Assembly (NCBI RefSeq): GCF_030816485.1
Contig: NZ_JAUSYC010000001.1
Location: 2,108,001-2,172,000, forward strand
Origin: Arthrobacter sp. B1I2
Lineage (GTDB): Bacteria; Actinomycetota; Actinomycetes; Actinomycetales; Micrococcaceae
Reading direction: 5' to 3'
Length of the DNA stretch: 64,000 bases
In this document: in pieces, positions 7,656-15,788 of the stretch
Numbering within the stretch: position 1 is the stretch's first letter
Layout of the letters: every line of letters begins with the position of its first letter
Notes under the pieces: model-generated
Told to the model about the DNA's origin: nothing
The model's input: the letters and a program-made list of their open reading frames with translations, nothing else
Databases searched by the model: none
Program-made: the position numbers and the translations under genes

Positions 7656-8618
7656 TTGGCTCCCTACACGTTCCTGGCCCTTGGCCCGGCCTCAGCGAAG
7701 GCTGACGCCTCGTGGATTAGCCATCCCATGATCAAGGCCATCTGCCAGTACGAGGGCGCGGCCATCACCGGCAAACGCTGGGGGTCAAGAATCCTGGGAA
7801 TAGGTTTCGATGCACTCGTGCTGGCCCTGAAAACGCTCAGCCCGTCCGTCAGCGGCCCCTACTTTGCCACAAACCCGTGGATTGGAGCCGCGTTGCGGCT
7901 CACGGGCAGGAAAGACTTTGTGGTCACCGGAGTCTACGCTGAGCCCTCCAGCCGGAGCTGGAAAATCCTGCGCCGGCTCATTGGCGACGCGCCCGTCATC
8001 ACCATGTCCCAGTCCGAGACCCTGCCTTGGAACGCCGATGGCGGTCGCGCCTGGTGCGTTCTCTACGGAAATTCCCTGGGGTACCCGCCCAACAAAAGGT
8101 CCGAAGATTTCCACATATTTATCGGCGGCTCATCGGACCGCGACCCCGAGGCCATCAGGGCGCTGGAGGAGGAAGTGCTGGCAAGCACCACGCCCGTTCG
8201 GCTGACCATTGCCACTGGCGGGACTGCGCGCGAAATCCGCCGGGGTGGAAACGTGGTCACCCATCCCGGATATGTGGATCAGAAGGAGTTCGGCGAGCTG
8301 CTCAGTACCGCATCTGTGGTCTTCCTACCACTGGCGCGGGGGACCAGAGCAGCAGGGCACATGGTCCTGGTGGGCGCGGTTGAGAGCGGCATAGCAGTGG
8401 CCGTCACCCCCAATGAAGGCATGAAGGAGTACATGATGGAGCCCGGCATTGCCCGCTGCGACCCCCACCAGCCACTCCTTCCCCAGCTCCGGGAACTGGC
8501 GGACGCCACGCGTCACCGGCAGGCGGAAATACGCGGGCTGTGGGAAGAGAAGCTCAGCCTTGACAGTTACATTTCGCGGATCATGGAGTTGCTGGAGTCA
8601 GCCCGAGGATCTGCCTAG
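7656..8618 (+). CDS. Glycosyltransferase-like protein (GT-B fold), function unknown
   Basis: About 320 aa. The C-terminal half reads like a GT4-type sugar-nucleotide domain: a strand FHIFIGGSS, then the segment VTHPGYVDQKEF, then a run ending VFLPLARGTRAAGHMVLVGAVESGIAV, where such enzymes pick out the donor. The N-terminal half (ISHPMIKAICQYEGAA, then FATNPWIGAAL) fits an acceptor domain. TTG 7656 is preferred because AAAGG lies 8 bases before it; the frame is open back to TTG 7605. The gene converges on the LCP ligase gene and their stop codons overlap, which suggests a cell-envelope glycan role. The sugar is not predictable. Confidence 0.65.
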   Translation: MAPYTFLALGPASAKADASWISHPMIKAICQYEGAAITGKRWGSRILGIGFDALVLALKTLSPSVSGPYFATNPWIGAALRLTGRKDFVVTGVYAEPSSRSWKILRRLIGDAPVITMSQSETLPWNADGGRAWCVLYGNSLGYPPNKRSEDFHIFIGGSSDRDPEAIRALEEEVLASTTPVRLTIATGGTAREIRRGGNVVTHPGYVDQKEFGELLSTASVVFLPLARGTRAAGHMVLVGAVESGIAVAVTPNEGMKEYMMEPGIARCDPHQPLLPQLRELADATRHRQAEIRGLWEEKLSLDSYISRIMELLESARGSA

Positions 8619-10141
8619 TACGCGGTGGTGTTGGTGGACTGGCAGGTCTGGTCGCTGCCCGTCTGGGCCACCACACCGCCGGAGGAATCGGCGGAGGCCG
8701 GCGGTGCGGCGGGCTTGGTGCCGGCAGCAAAGTCCGTACCGGCGTACAGTTGCACGCCCTGGATGTTCGCCACCTGCTGCACGCTGCCGGCCGGCAGTCC
8801 GAACAGCGCGGCCACGTCCGCGGCGACGTCCTCGAACCCGGCCGAGTAGTACACCATGGTCCTGTCCTGCGCCTGGGCCTGGAGCTTGGTCAGGTTGGTG
8901 AAACCGGCGTCCGAGAGCAGTCCGGCGATGTCGTTGCTCCGGCCCGTTACGCCAGTGCCGTTGGCCACCGAAACCGGCTGCAGCGACCTGTCGTAGGCGG
9001 GCGCCGCGGGAACCGCGGGCGTCTCCGTGGGGCTAGCGGGGGCTGGCTGGCTCAGGTCGGCGCTGTTGCGGAGCACCGCAAACAAGTTCGAGGCTGCCGG
9101 TTCATCCAGGGCGAGCCGGTTGGGATCCTCCGGCGCCGGCACCGTGGGCGTGGTGATGAAGTTGATGTTCGCGGGATCGATGTTCTTCAGCCGGTTGGCG
9201 ATGGTCAGCAGCGATGGGATGGAGGAAAGGTCCGAGTCAACGGTCAGGTTCCTGGTGATGGTATCGGCGATGGTCAGGGTCTTCTGCGGGTTGCCCAGGG
9301 TGCCCTCGGACTTGAGCTTCCGGCTGAGGGAAGCCAGGAAGCCCTGCTGGGCCTGGATGCGGCCCAGGTCCCCGCCGTTGGCGAAGGCGTGCCGGGTGCG
9401 CAGGAACGCCAGCGCCTGTTCGCCCTGCACCTGGGAGGTGCCGGCAGGCAGGTTCAGGCCGCTGTCCGGATCGCGCACGGCGTCGCTGACACACACATCC
9501 ACACCGCCCACGGCGTTGGACAGCTCCTTCACCGCGTTGAAGTCGGCCATCATAAAGTGATCCACTTCCAGGCCGGTCAGCTTGTTCACGGTGTCCACCG
9601 CGCAGCCGAGACCCGCCTGTTTCATGGCGCTGTTTATCATGGCATCCTGCTGCGCGGGATACTTCTCGCCGGTCTTGGAGTCCGTGCACGAAGGCACGTC
9701 TACCAGCAGGTCGCGGGGGAAGCTGACCACGTTCACGTGTTTGTTGTCCGCCGAAATGTCCAGCAGCATCATCACATCGGACTGGCCGTAACCCGAGGAA
9801 TCACTAGCGCTTCCGTACTGGCTGTTGTTTCCACCCCTGGTGTCCGAACCCAGGACCAGGATCTGCAGCCGGTCTGTGCTGTCATTCACGGCGCCTTCGG
9901 TGCGTTGCCCGCCTGCTGTCAGCTCAGAGATGCTGATGTTGGCCTGCAGGCGCCACGCCCAGTAGCCGCCGAACGCCAGGGCGCCCAGCAGCAGCACGGA
10001 CACCACGGCGGTAACGGCCTTGAGCCAGCGCGGAAGCCGACGGCGGCGCGAACTTGCGGAGTACAGCTCGCCTTGGCCAGGGTAGGCAGCGGGGTTGAAG
10101 CCTTCCTGTTCCGGGCCGGGGGATTTTCTGGAACCGAACAC
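8615..10141 (-). CDS. LytR-CpsA-Psr family ligase with LytR_C domain
   Basis: A 508-aa membrane-anchored enzyme. A basic stretch (SRRRRLPRWLK, 31-41) precedes one membrane helix (about 41-63). The LCP domain follows, with LVLGSDTRGG, DVMMLLDI, VVSFPRDLLVDVP and FLRTRHAFANGGDLGRIQAQQ carrying the family's Asp/Arg residues. A Pro/Ala linker (about 365-385) leads to a LytR_C domain (about 390-470). LCP proteins transfer lipid-linked glycopolymers such as teichoic acid or arabinogalactan-like polymers to peptidoglycan. The last residues overlap the converging glycosyltransferase-like gene. It is divergent from an FtsW/RodA gene, which fits wall assembly. Confidence 0.92.
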   Translation of the reverse strand: MFGSRKSPGPEQEGFNPAAYPGQGELYSASSRRRRLPRWLKAVTAVVSVLLLGALAFGGYWAWRLQANISISELTAGGQRTEGAVNDSTDRLQILVLGSDTRGGNNSQYGSASDSSGYGQSDVMMLLDISADNKHVNVVSFPRDLLVDVPSCTDSKTGEKYPAQQDAMINSAMKQAGLGCAVDTVNKLTGLEVDHFMMADFNAVKELSNAVGGVDVCVSDAVRDPDSGLNLPAGTSQVQGEQALAFLRTRHAFANGGDLGRIQAQQGFLASLSRKLKSEGTLGNPQKTLTIADTITRNLTVDSDLSSIPSLLTIANRLKNIDPANINFITTPTVPAPEDPNRLALDEPAASNLFAVLRNSADLSQPAPASPTETPAVPAAPAYDRSLQPVSVANGTGVTGRSNDIAGLLSDAGFTNLTKLQAQAQDRTMVYYSAGFEDVAADVAALFGLPAGSVQQVANIQGVQLYAGTDFAAGTKPAAPPASADSSGGVVAQTGSDQTCQSTNTTAY

Positions 10142-10342
10142 GACAAAATAACCTTCGGGAGGGGACAGGTTCCGGCAACCCTACAGGCCCAAGCTGGCAA
10201 TTCCCCAAGAATGGCGGCCCGGCAGCCGCGCCGCCACCGTCCAGGCGCCGACGGGGGCGTACTCTGTTTTCTCGGCGGTACCGCCCCGGCAATGGGCCCG
10301 GCCGTGGGGGAAGCCCGGGTGTGCAGGCTGAGGAACGGACAG

Positions 10343-11602
10343 ATGAATACAGGACAAAAGCAGCGCGTGACGGGCCGTCCTGCCCGCCGCGGGCTGGGGA
10401 AACTGGCGGTGTGGCTGGAGGACGAGTCCCCGGGACGCCTCCGGCCGCTGATCCTGGCGGTGGTCCTCACGCTCTCGGCGATCGGACTCGTGGAGGTGGC
10501 GTCGGCGTCGTCCGTGGAATCCGTGGCGCAAGGAAACAATCCGTACGATCTTCCCCTGAAGCAGGCCATGTGGACTGTGGCAGGCGTGGTGATCATGCTG
10601 CTGCTGGCGCGGATGTCCGTGCGGCGGATACGGTGGCTGGGCTGGCCGCTGCTGATCGGTTCCCTGGTTGCCCTGGTGCTGGTGTTCACGCCGCTGGGCA
10701 TGTCCGTGAACGGGAACCGGAACTGGCTGAGCGTGGGTGGTTTCACCGCGCAGCCGTCCGAGTTCGCCAAGCTCTCGCTGATTGTCTGGGCCGCCGGCAT
10801 CCTGGACCGCAAACAGGCCCTGCTGGGGCAGTGGAAGCACGCGGTCATCCCGTTGCTGCCCGCCGGCGGACTCATCATGCTGATCGTTGGGCTGGGACAT
10901 GACCTGGGCACCACCATGATCATCATGATGATCCTCGCGGCCACCATGTTCTACGGCGGCGTGCGGATGAAGGTATTTTCCGTGGCGGGAATGATCTGCG
11001 TGCTGGCAGCCCTGGTGCTCGCGGCCACCAGCGGCAACCGCATGGGCCGGATTTCGTCCTGGCTGGGCATGGGATCGGAGGAGGACGCCCAGGGAGTGGG
11101 GTACCAGGCGCAGCATGGCGCCTACGCCCTGGCCTCCGGTGGCTGGTTCGGCGTGGGCCTGGGACAGAGCCGTCAAAAGTGGAACTGGATCCCGGAAGCC
11201 CACAATGACTTCATCTTCTCCATACTCGGCGAGGAACTCGGCCTGGCCGGCACGCTCCTGGTACTGGCGCTGTTCGCCATTCTGGCCATCGCCGTGTTCA
11301 AGACCATCGCCCGCACCACGGACACTTTTTCACGGATTGTGGCTTGCAGCGTGATCTCCTGGATCCTGGGGCAGGCGGTAATCAACATCGCCATGGTCAG
11401 CGGACTGCTGCCGGTGATCGGCGTGCCACTGCCGTTTATTTCCTACGGCGGCTCGGCCATGGTCTCATCGCTGGCCGGCATCGGGGTGATCCTGGCGGTT
11501 ACGCGCCCCGAAGGTTTGGTTCCTGGTCCCGGCGCCCCCGCCCGGTCGGACCGCTCGAACCGCGCCGCAAAGCAGGTCCGGGAGCATGCATACCAGCGGT
11601 AG
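10343..11602 (+). CDS. FtsW/RodA/SpoVE-family peptidoglycan glycosyltransferase
   Basis: A 419-aa polytopic SEDS protein. Diagnostic stretches are GNRNWLSVGGFTAQPSEFAKLS, GLGHDLGTTMI, the extracellular AHNDFIFSILGEELGLAG loop and the C-terminal PFISYGGSAMVSSLAGIG. SEDS proteins polymerise lipid II into glycan strands together with a class B penicillin-binding protein. The short cytosolic N-terminus is basic. No mur, fts or pbp genes adjoin it, so this is a stand-alone copy outside the division cluster, and whether it is FtsW- or RodA-like is unclear. ATG 10343 follows GAGGA with 8-base spacing. Transcribed divergently from the LCP gene. Confidence 0.9.
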   Translation: MNTGQKQRVTGRPARRGLGKLAVWLEDESPGRLRPLILAVVLTLSAIGLVEVASASSVESVAQGNNPYDLPLKQAMWTVAGVVIMLLLARMSVRRIRWLGWPLLIGSLVALVLVFTPLGMSVNGNRNWLSVGGFTAQPSEFAKLSLIVWAAGILDRKQALLGQWKHAVIPLLPAGGLIMLIVGLGHDLGTTMIIMMILAATMFYGGVRMKVFSVAGMICVLAALVLAATSGNRMGRISSWLGMGSEEDAQGVGYQAQHGAYALASGGWFGVGLGQSRQKWNWIPEAHNDFIFSILGEELGLAGTLLVLALFAILAIAVFKTIARTTDTFSRIVACSVISWILGQAVINIAMVSGLLPVIGVPLPFISYGGSAMVSSLAGIGVILAVTRPEGLVPGPGAPARSDRSNRAAKQVREHAYQR

Positions 11603-11608
11603 CCCTAC

Positions 11609-11755
11609 CTAGGCGACAGCCCCCGCAACCTCGGGGCACTCAACGCAGCGGACGTTCGCAACCAAGGCGCCGGCGTCGTCCTTTTGGAAATGGGTGACGT
11701 GCTTGGTGGTCCTGCCGCAGGTGGGGCAGAAGCTTTGGCTTTGTTTTGTCCACAT
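11609..11755 (-). CDS. Small zinc-ribbon protein (48 aa)
   Basis: A short reading frame starting MWTKQSQSFCPTCG with a second cysteine pair CVEC at residues 37-40. The spacing CPTC-N23-CVEC is that of a zinc ribbon. Between them lies a plausible two-strand segment (TTKHVTHFQKDDAGALVANVR), and the protein ends eight residues after the last Cys. Such ribbons bind nucleic acid or partner proteins. No Shine-Dalgarno sequence precedes ATG 11755, so it may be leaderless. It converges on the FtsW/RodA gene with a 6-bp gap. Preserved cysteine pairs in a 147-bp frame argue for a real gene. Confidence 0.65.
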   Translation of the reverse strand: MWTKQSQSFCPTCGRTTKHVTHFQKDDAGALVANVRCVECPEVAGAVA

Positions 11756-11928
11756 GCATGAATAATACGGAACGCCCCGACAAAGAGAAGATCGCGGGGA
11801 AAAGTATGTGGATCACCGCAGTTTTCCTTTACCGGATCTTGACCAAACCTGCTGGCGATCCTTCGGGGAACGATGAGTTTGGCCCCGTAGCTTGGGCCCA
11901 TCAGGCAGTACGGAAGGAGCGCAGGACA

Positions 11929-12033
11929 ATGACCATCACCGACTACTTCATGGCTCTTGGCGGCATGCTGGCTTCACTCGCGTGTGCAGGACTGGTGGCA
12001 GGCGGCCTTATCCGGTCGCGGGCGCGGCACTAG
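11929..12033 (+). CDS. Small single-pass membrane peptide (34 aa)
   Basis: ATG 11929 is preceded by AAGGAG with 9-base spacing, one of the best ribosome sites in the region. The peptide has a short polar N-terminus (MTITDYF), one hydrophobic segment rich in Ala, Gly and Leu (about residues 8-28) and a basic end (RSRARH), giving an N-out/C-in orientation. Function is unknown. It lies between the zinc-ribbon gene and a convergent ANTAR gene. Confidence 0.55.
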   Translation: MTITDYFMALGGMLASLACAGLVAGGLIRSRARH

Positions 12034-12050
12034 GATTTCTCGCGGCAGTT

Positions 12051-12836
12051 CTACGCGATTGCCGGCGGCTCGAACCGCGTTCCAGGCGTGCCGCTGGGCA
12101 TCGACTTCAGGATGTTCTCCGCAACGCTGCGGACCTTGAGGTTGCGGTGCCGTGAGCTGCCGGCGAGCTTGCTGAACGCCTCCGCGTAGGAACAGCGGTT
12201 CTGCGCCATGAGCACCCCGCAGGCAACGTCGATGCTGGTCCTGCTCTCCAGCACCTGCTTCAGGTTGTCCCCTGCGCGGATGACGCCATGCACTTCAAGG
12301 GCCAGTTTCAGGCTGTGCGATGCCACCTCACCGAACCACGCCCCTTCATTGATCACCCTGGCGTTGAATCCGTAATTGGCCGGGCCCAGGAAGACGAGGG
12401 CACCGGCCGAACCTGGCTGCAGTTCCAGCGGGACGACCAATGCTGCGCCGAAGCCACTGTCCAGCAGCCGCCTTCGGTACGCCTGCCATCGAGGGCCGGT
12501 CTGGTTGATCACTGCTGGAGCAATCAGTGCCGAACCCAGTGCTGTGGGGCCGTCCCCGTGCTGGTCCTCGGATAGTGCCAGGCTGGCCGCGGCCGGGGTG
12601 CTTCCGGCGGTGGCAGGAGCTAACCGCTGCCTGTGCAGCACGGCGGCACATTCGAGCACCCTTCCGGCCGTGGCGCTGATCCAGCGGGCGGCAGCATCGG
12701 AAAGCTTCTGCAGGGACGCCCCCTCGCCGTCGGCCCCTGTGACCAAATCCAGCAGGAACCCCTGCCTCTCGGGCTCCCTGTTGTCTGCCGGGCCAACCGC
12801 CACCCTGCACTCCCGTCTCGTCACGCCCCTCGGCAT
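12051..12836 (-). CDS. GAF-ANTAR domain regulator
   Basis: 261 aa from ATG 12836. GTG 12803, with GGGAG six bases before it, is an equally good or better start and would give 250 aa. Residues about 25-185 look like a GAF domain, with a helix rich in Ala and Trp (DAAARWISATAGRV) and later strands (GAALVVPLEL, GALVFLG). The C-terminal ANTAR domain is recognised from LESRTSIDVACGVLMAQNRCSYAEAF and the following HRNLKVRSVAENIL. It resembles the ANTAR protein at 4254-4991, but the sensor half is clearly diverged, so it probably answers a different signal. It probably acts by binding nascent RNA. Confidence 0.85.
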   Translation of the reverse strand: MPRGVTRRECRVAVGPADNREPERQGFLLDLVTGADGEGASLQKLSDAAARWISATAGRVLECAAVLHRQRLAPATAGSTPAAASLALSEDQHGDGPTALGSALIAPAVINQTGPRWQAYRRRLLDSGFGAALVVPLELQPGSAGALVFLGPANYGFNARVINEGAWFGEVASHSLKLALEVHGVIRAGDNLKQVLESRTSIDVACGVLMAQNRCSYAEAFSKLAGSSRHRNLKVRSVAENILKSMPSGTPGTRFEPPAIA

Positions 12837-13168
12837 GTGGCGCCGCGGGTTTCATAGAAATGTAAGGGGCCAGCATGATGTAGGCACGAGTAGCCGGTAC
12901 TCTACTTTTCCGCACCGCGCGCGGGGGTACTTGCCTGCTGGTTTCCACGTGCGGAGGTGGGCCCGGAACAAGAGCCTCCAGTGGGAGCTGGATGCGGCGC
13001 AGGAGCGGTTAGAGACCGCAGTCCGGACCGCTTCAAAGCGGGGTGCAGGGCAGGAAGCCTTGGGCAGGGCGGCTGGCCTCGCGGTTGAGGAGCTTCAGGA
13101 CATCCAGGGCGCCGGCGTCCAGATGCTGTAATCCGAGATAGCTGTAAGCCGAAAAAGCCCCGCCGGTC
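12837..13168. other. Spacer with one weak reading frame
   Basis: About 330 bp upstream of the second ANTAR gene. A plus-strand frame from TTG 12931 to 13131 would give 66 residues rich in Arg, Glu and Ala with helical, coiled-coil-like character (SLQWELDAAQERLETAV). Its start signal is weak and I recognise no family. The part nearest 12836 should hold the ANTAR gene's promoter. No other gene is seen. Confidence 0.3.
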
Positions 13169-13214
13169 CCCGAAGTGCAGCCATCCGTCTGTTCAGATGC
13201 AGCTGCACTTCGGG
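13169..13214. terminator. Hairpin downstream of the STAS-like gene
   Basis: CCCGAAGTGCAGC (13169-13181) pairs with GCTGCACTTCGGG (13202-13214). A second short pairing (CATC/GATG) sits inside after a small bulge. It lies 77 bp past the stop of the minus-strand gene at 13291. No long T-run follows on either strand. Confidence 0.5.
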
Positions 13215-13290
13215 CCCGTTGGAGCGGAATGAGAAGCGGGGGTCGGCCGGCTCTGGCCCGAAAAGCGGGCGCGGCGAGGGGCCGGAAGTT

Positions 13291-13614
13291 TTATGCGGCC
13301 AGGCGCCCTGCCGTTTGGCGCGGATGTCGGCGGTGGGCCAGCACGCTGATGGCGCACGGTGCCTGTGCCGGATCGATCCTGGCGGGCAGGTGCCTGGTTT
13401 CGGAGGCGGCGCGGAGCATCTCCAGCGCCTCTTCATCCACCCAGGCGCCGGAGATGTCGAGCTCCAGGTCCAGGCCTCCCTTGAGGGAGTTGGCACGCTT
13501 TGCCACTACATAGAGTGCGTTGACGCTGTGGATGGTGATATGCCCCTTTGCAATCACCTTGGCCTTGCTGTGGTCCAGATCCACCCGGACCACGATGTTC
13601 AGCTTAGAGTTCAA
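13291..13614 (-). CDS. Hypothetical protein, possibly STAS-like
   Basis: A 107-aa cytoplasmic protein. The pattern LNIVVRVDLDHSKAKVIAKG, then HSVNALYVVAKRANSL, then LDLELDISGAWVDEEALEML resembles a STAS fold (strand, strand, helix, strand, helix). The place of the usual phosphorylatable Ser/Thr is not convincing. If STAS-like it could act in a partner-switch with a sigma factor or ANTAR/GAF regulator. No anti-sigma kinase is nearby. The last 25 residues are basic and probably disordered. It is divergent from arsC. Confidence 0.55.
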   Translation of the reverse strand: MNSKLNIVVRVDLDHSKAKVIAKGHITIHSVNALYVVAKRANSLKGGLDLELDISGAWVDEEALEMLRAASETRHLPARIDPAQAPCAISVLAHRRHPRQTAGRLAA

Positions 13615-13714
13615 TTTGTAAAGCCTTCCCCGGCATTGGCTGCGACGCTGCAGCTTCTTGCATAGCCTGTTTGCTTAAGCCTCAACCAGATTAGGCAATC
13701 AATGTGATGAGCGC

Positions 13715-13728
13715 AACATTGTGATGTT
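13715..13728 (+). promoter_or_regulatory. Inverted repeat before arsC
   Basis: AACAT-TGTG-ATGTT lies 40 bp before the arsC start, in the divergent promoter region. A related half-site (AATGTGATG) lies about 15 bp to the left. It could bind a repressor, but no ArsR gene adjoins this operon. Confidence 0.3.
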
Positions 13729-13768
13729 TGTTACACCGAGGGAAGCCCAATATCAGTTGAGGAGCAGC

Positions 13769-14203
13769 ATGACCACCGACCCCGCCGGAAAGCCTTCCGT
13801 CCTCTTTGTCTGTGTCCACAACGCCGGCCGGTCCCAGATGGCGGCGGCGTTCCTAACCTCCCTGGCCCGGGGAGCGGTCGAGGTGCGCTCCGCCGGGTCG
13901 CAGCCTGCGCAGAAGGTGAATCCGGCCGCCGTCGAGGCCATGGCAGAGGTGGGTATCGACATGTCGGCCGAGGTCCCCAAGGTGCTCACCACCGGGGCAG
14001 TGAAAGAATCGGACGTGGTGATCACCATGGGCTGCGGTGACGAGTGCCCGTATTTCCCCGGCAAGCGTTACGAGGACTGGGTGCTGGAGGATCCGGCCGG
14101 CAAGGGCGTTGACTCCGTCCGTCCAATCCGTGATGAGATCAAGGCACGCGTTGAACAACTGATCACCGAACTCCTGCCCGCGCAGCACGCGGACGCCCAG
14201 TAG
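13769..14203 (+). CDS. arsC: Arsenate reductase, low-molecular-weight phosphatase type
   Basis: 144 aa with the phosphatase-type loop CVHNAGRS (Cys15-Ser22). Two further cysteines, Cys89 and Cys93 in [11 protein letters not shown], form the redox relay of the thioredoxin- or mycoredoxin-linked enzymes. The enzyme reduces arsenate to arsenite in the cytosol for export. ATG 13769 follows AGGAG at 5 bases. The next gene, 22 bp downstream, is thioredoxin reductase, so electron supply is encoded in the same operon. No arsenite efflux gene is in view, so detoxification must use a pump encoded elsewhere. Confidence 0.92.
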   Translation: MTTDPAGKPSVLFVCVHNAGRSQMAAAFLTSLARGAVEVRSAGSQPAQKVNPAAVEAMAEVGIDMSAEVPKVLTTGAVKESDVVITMGCGDECPYFPGKRYEDWVLEDPAGKGVDSVRPIRDEIKARVEQLITELLPAQHADAQ

Positions 14204-14225
14204 TACCGCCATCGAAGGACAATCC

Positions 14226-15203
14226 ATGAGCAAAGAACAGCTGATCATCATCGGCTCCGGCCCCGCCGGCTACACCGCCGCCATCTACGCCGCCCGCGCC
14301 GGCCTGAACCCGCTGGTCCTGGCCGGCTCCGTCACCGCCGGCGGCGCGTTGATGAACACCACCGAGGTGGAAAACTTTCCAGGCTTCCCCGGCGGGATCC
14401 AGGGCCCCGAGCTGATGGACGGGCTGCAGCAGCAGGCGGAAAAGTTCGGCGCGCGCATTGAGTACGACGACGCCACGTCCGTTGAGCTGAAGGGTTCCGT
14501 CAAGCGCGTGGTCACCGGCGCCGGGGAGACCCACGAGGCTACGGCCGTCATCCTGGCCACCGGCTCCGCCTACAAGGAACTCGGCCTGCCGGAGGAGAAG
14601 AAGTTCAGCGGCCACGGTGTTTCCTGGTGCGCCACCTGCGACGGGTTCTTCTTCCGCGACCAGGACATCATCGTGGTGGGCGGCGGCGACTCGGCCATGG
14701 AGGAAGCAACCTTCCTGACCCGGTTCGGAAAATCCGTGACCGTGGTGGTGCGCAAGGGTGAACTGCGCGCCTCCCGCATCATGGCCCAGCGCGCCAAGGA
14801 CAACCCCAAGATCCGTTTCGCCTGGAACTCCGCCGTTACTGCCATCCACGGCGACGGCAAGGTCACCGGCGTCACCCTCACGGATACCCGTACCGGTGAG
14901 ACCCGGCATCAGGACGCCACCGGCATCTTCGTGGCCATCGGGCACCTGCCCCGCACCGAACTCGTGGCCGGCCAGGTGGAGCTGGACGAGGAAGGCTACA
15001 TCAAGGTGGATGCCCCCACCACCTGCACCAACCTGCCCGGCGTCTTTGCCTGCGGCGACGCCGTGGACCACCGTTACCGGCAGGCCATCACCGCCGCCGG
15101 CACCGGCTGCGCCGCGGCACTGGATGCCGAACGCTTCCTGGCTGCGCTGGAAGACGCAGCCAGCATCGCCACCGCCCTGGTCGAGGAACCCACCCACAGC
15201 TGA
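14226..15203 (+). CDS. trxB: Thioredoxin reductase
   Basis: 325 aa, normal length. The N-terminal FAD loop is GSGPAG (10-15). The redox-active disulfide is Cys135-Cys138 in WCATCDG. The NADPH site [10 protein letters not shown] follows at about 158-167, and the C-terminal FAD motif is [15 protein letters not shown]. The enzyme passes NADPH electrons to thioredoxin. In this operon it probably recharges the thioredoxin that serves ArsC, and it may be a second copy besides a housekeeping trxB near the replication origin. A hairpin terminator follows 7 bp after the stop. Confidence 0.95.
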   Translation: MSKEQLIIIGSGPAGYTAAIYAARAGLNPLVLAGSVTAGGALMNTTEVENFPGFPGGIQGPELMDGLQQQAEKFGARIEYDDATSVELKGSVKRVVTGAGETHEATAVILATGSAYKELGLPEEKKFSGHGVSWCATCDGFFFRDQDIIVVGGGDSAMEEATFLTRFGKSVTVVVRKGELRASRIMAQRAKDNPKIRFAWNSAVTAIHGDGKVTGVTLTDTRTGETRHQDATGIFVAIGHLPRTELVAGQVELDEEGYIKVDAPTTCTNLPGVFACGDAVDHRYRQAITAAGTGCAAALDAERFLAALEDAASIATALVEEPTHS

Positions 15204-15210
15204 GTCCCAT

Positions 15211-15237
15211 GCCCGGGCACCCACTGCGTGCCCGGGC
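15211..15237. terminator. Two-sided hairpin between trxB and a convergent gene
   Basis: GCCCGGGCAC (15211-15220) and GTGCCCGGGC (15228-15237) form a perfect 10-bp stem with a 7-base loop. It sits between convergent stop codons. There is no T-run. Confidence 0.65.
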
Positions 15238-15256
15238 AGCCGGCTGCATTCGGCCG

Positions 15257-15598
15257 TCAGACGACTTCGGGGAGCCGTCCCGTTAATACTGAGACGGGAG
15301 CTGCGGACCAGCGCTCGCGTTCCGGCTCGTAGGAGACCACCATCGACGTATCGCTCTCGCGTGCCTCGTCAATGGCCAGCAGCAGCGCGTCCTCCATGTG
15401 CTTGGCGTATTCCAGCCGTTCGTGCAGGGAGCCCTGCAGGCCGCCGTCGTCAATCAGCACGTGGCCCTTGCCGTCCACGATGACCTTCAATGAATACCCC
15501 TGGTCCTCATAAAGGGACCCTCGGGTGGATGAAATCTCGGTGACCCGATCCGCCCGGACCAGGCCGTTGCCCAGCGTACGGATCCATGCCTCACCCAT
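15257..15598 (-). CDS. Hypothetical protein (113 aa)
   Basis: A small soluble acidic protein starting MGEAWIRTLGNGLVRADRVTEI. It has alternating short strands (SLKVIVDGKGHVLIDDGG) followed by a long helix (LHERLEYAKHMEDALLLAIDEA). I recognise no named family or catalytic motif. The N-terminal strand order has the look of a single-domain alpha/beta fold. It is convergent with trxB and monocistronic. Base composition matches its neighbours. Confidence 0.7.
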   Translation of the reverse strand: MGEAWIRTLGNGLVRADRVTEISSTRGSLYEDQGYSLKVIVDGKGHVLIDDGGLQGSLHERLEYAKHMEDALLLAIDEARESDTSMVVSYEPERERWSAAPVSVLTGRLPEVV

Positions 15599-15788
15599 GA
15601 ATCGACCTTCCCTTGGATTGGGACGCGATTCAGCGCCCCATAAGGCGAACGCTACTCCTCCACCAGGCTTTTGTGACCCCCCGAATACTGCCTGCTGCCG
15701 GCAGTGAACATGGCGAATATCGGCCGCTGCATTCAGCTACTCTTGTGCCAGAACCCGTCCGGGGGTACCTGATTTTTGGGAGGAATAT

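Noticed and set aside
8750..10342. In-frame upstream extension of the FtsW/RodA gene
   Set aside because: The extension is antisense to the LCP ligase and carries no SEDS sequence; ATG 10343 has its own ribosome site.
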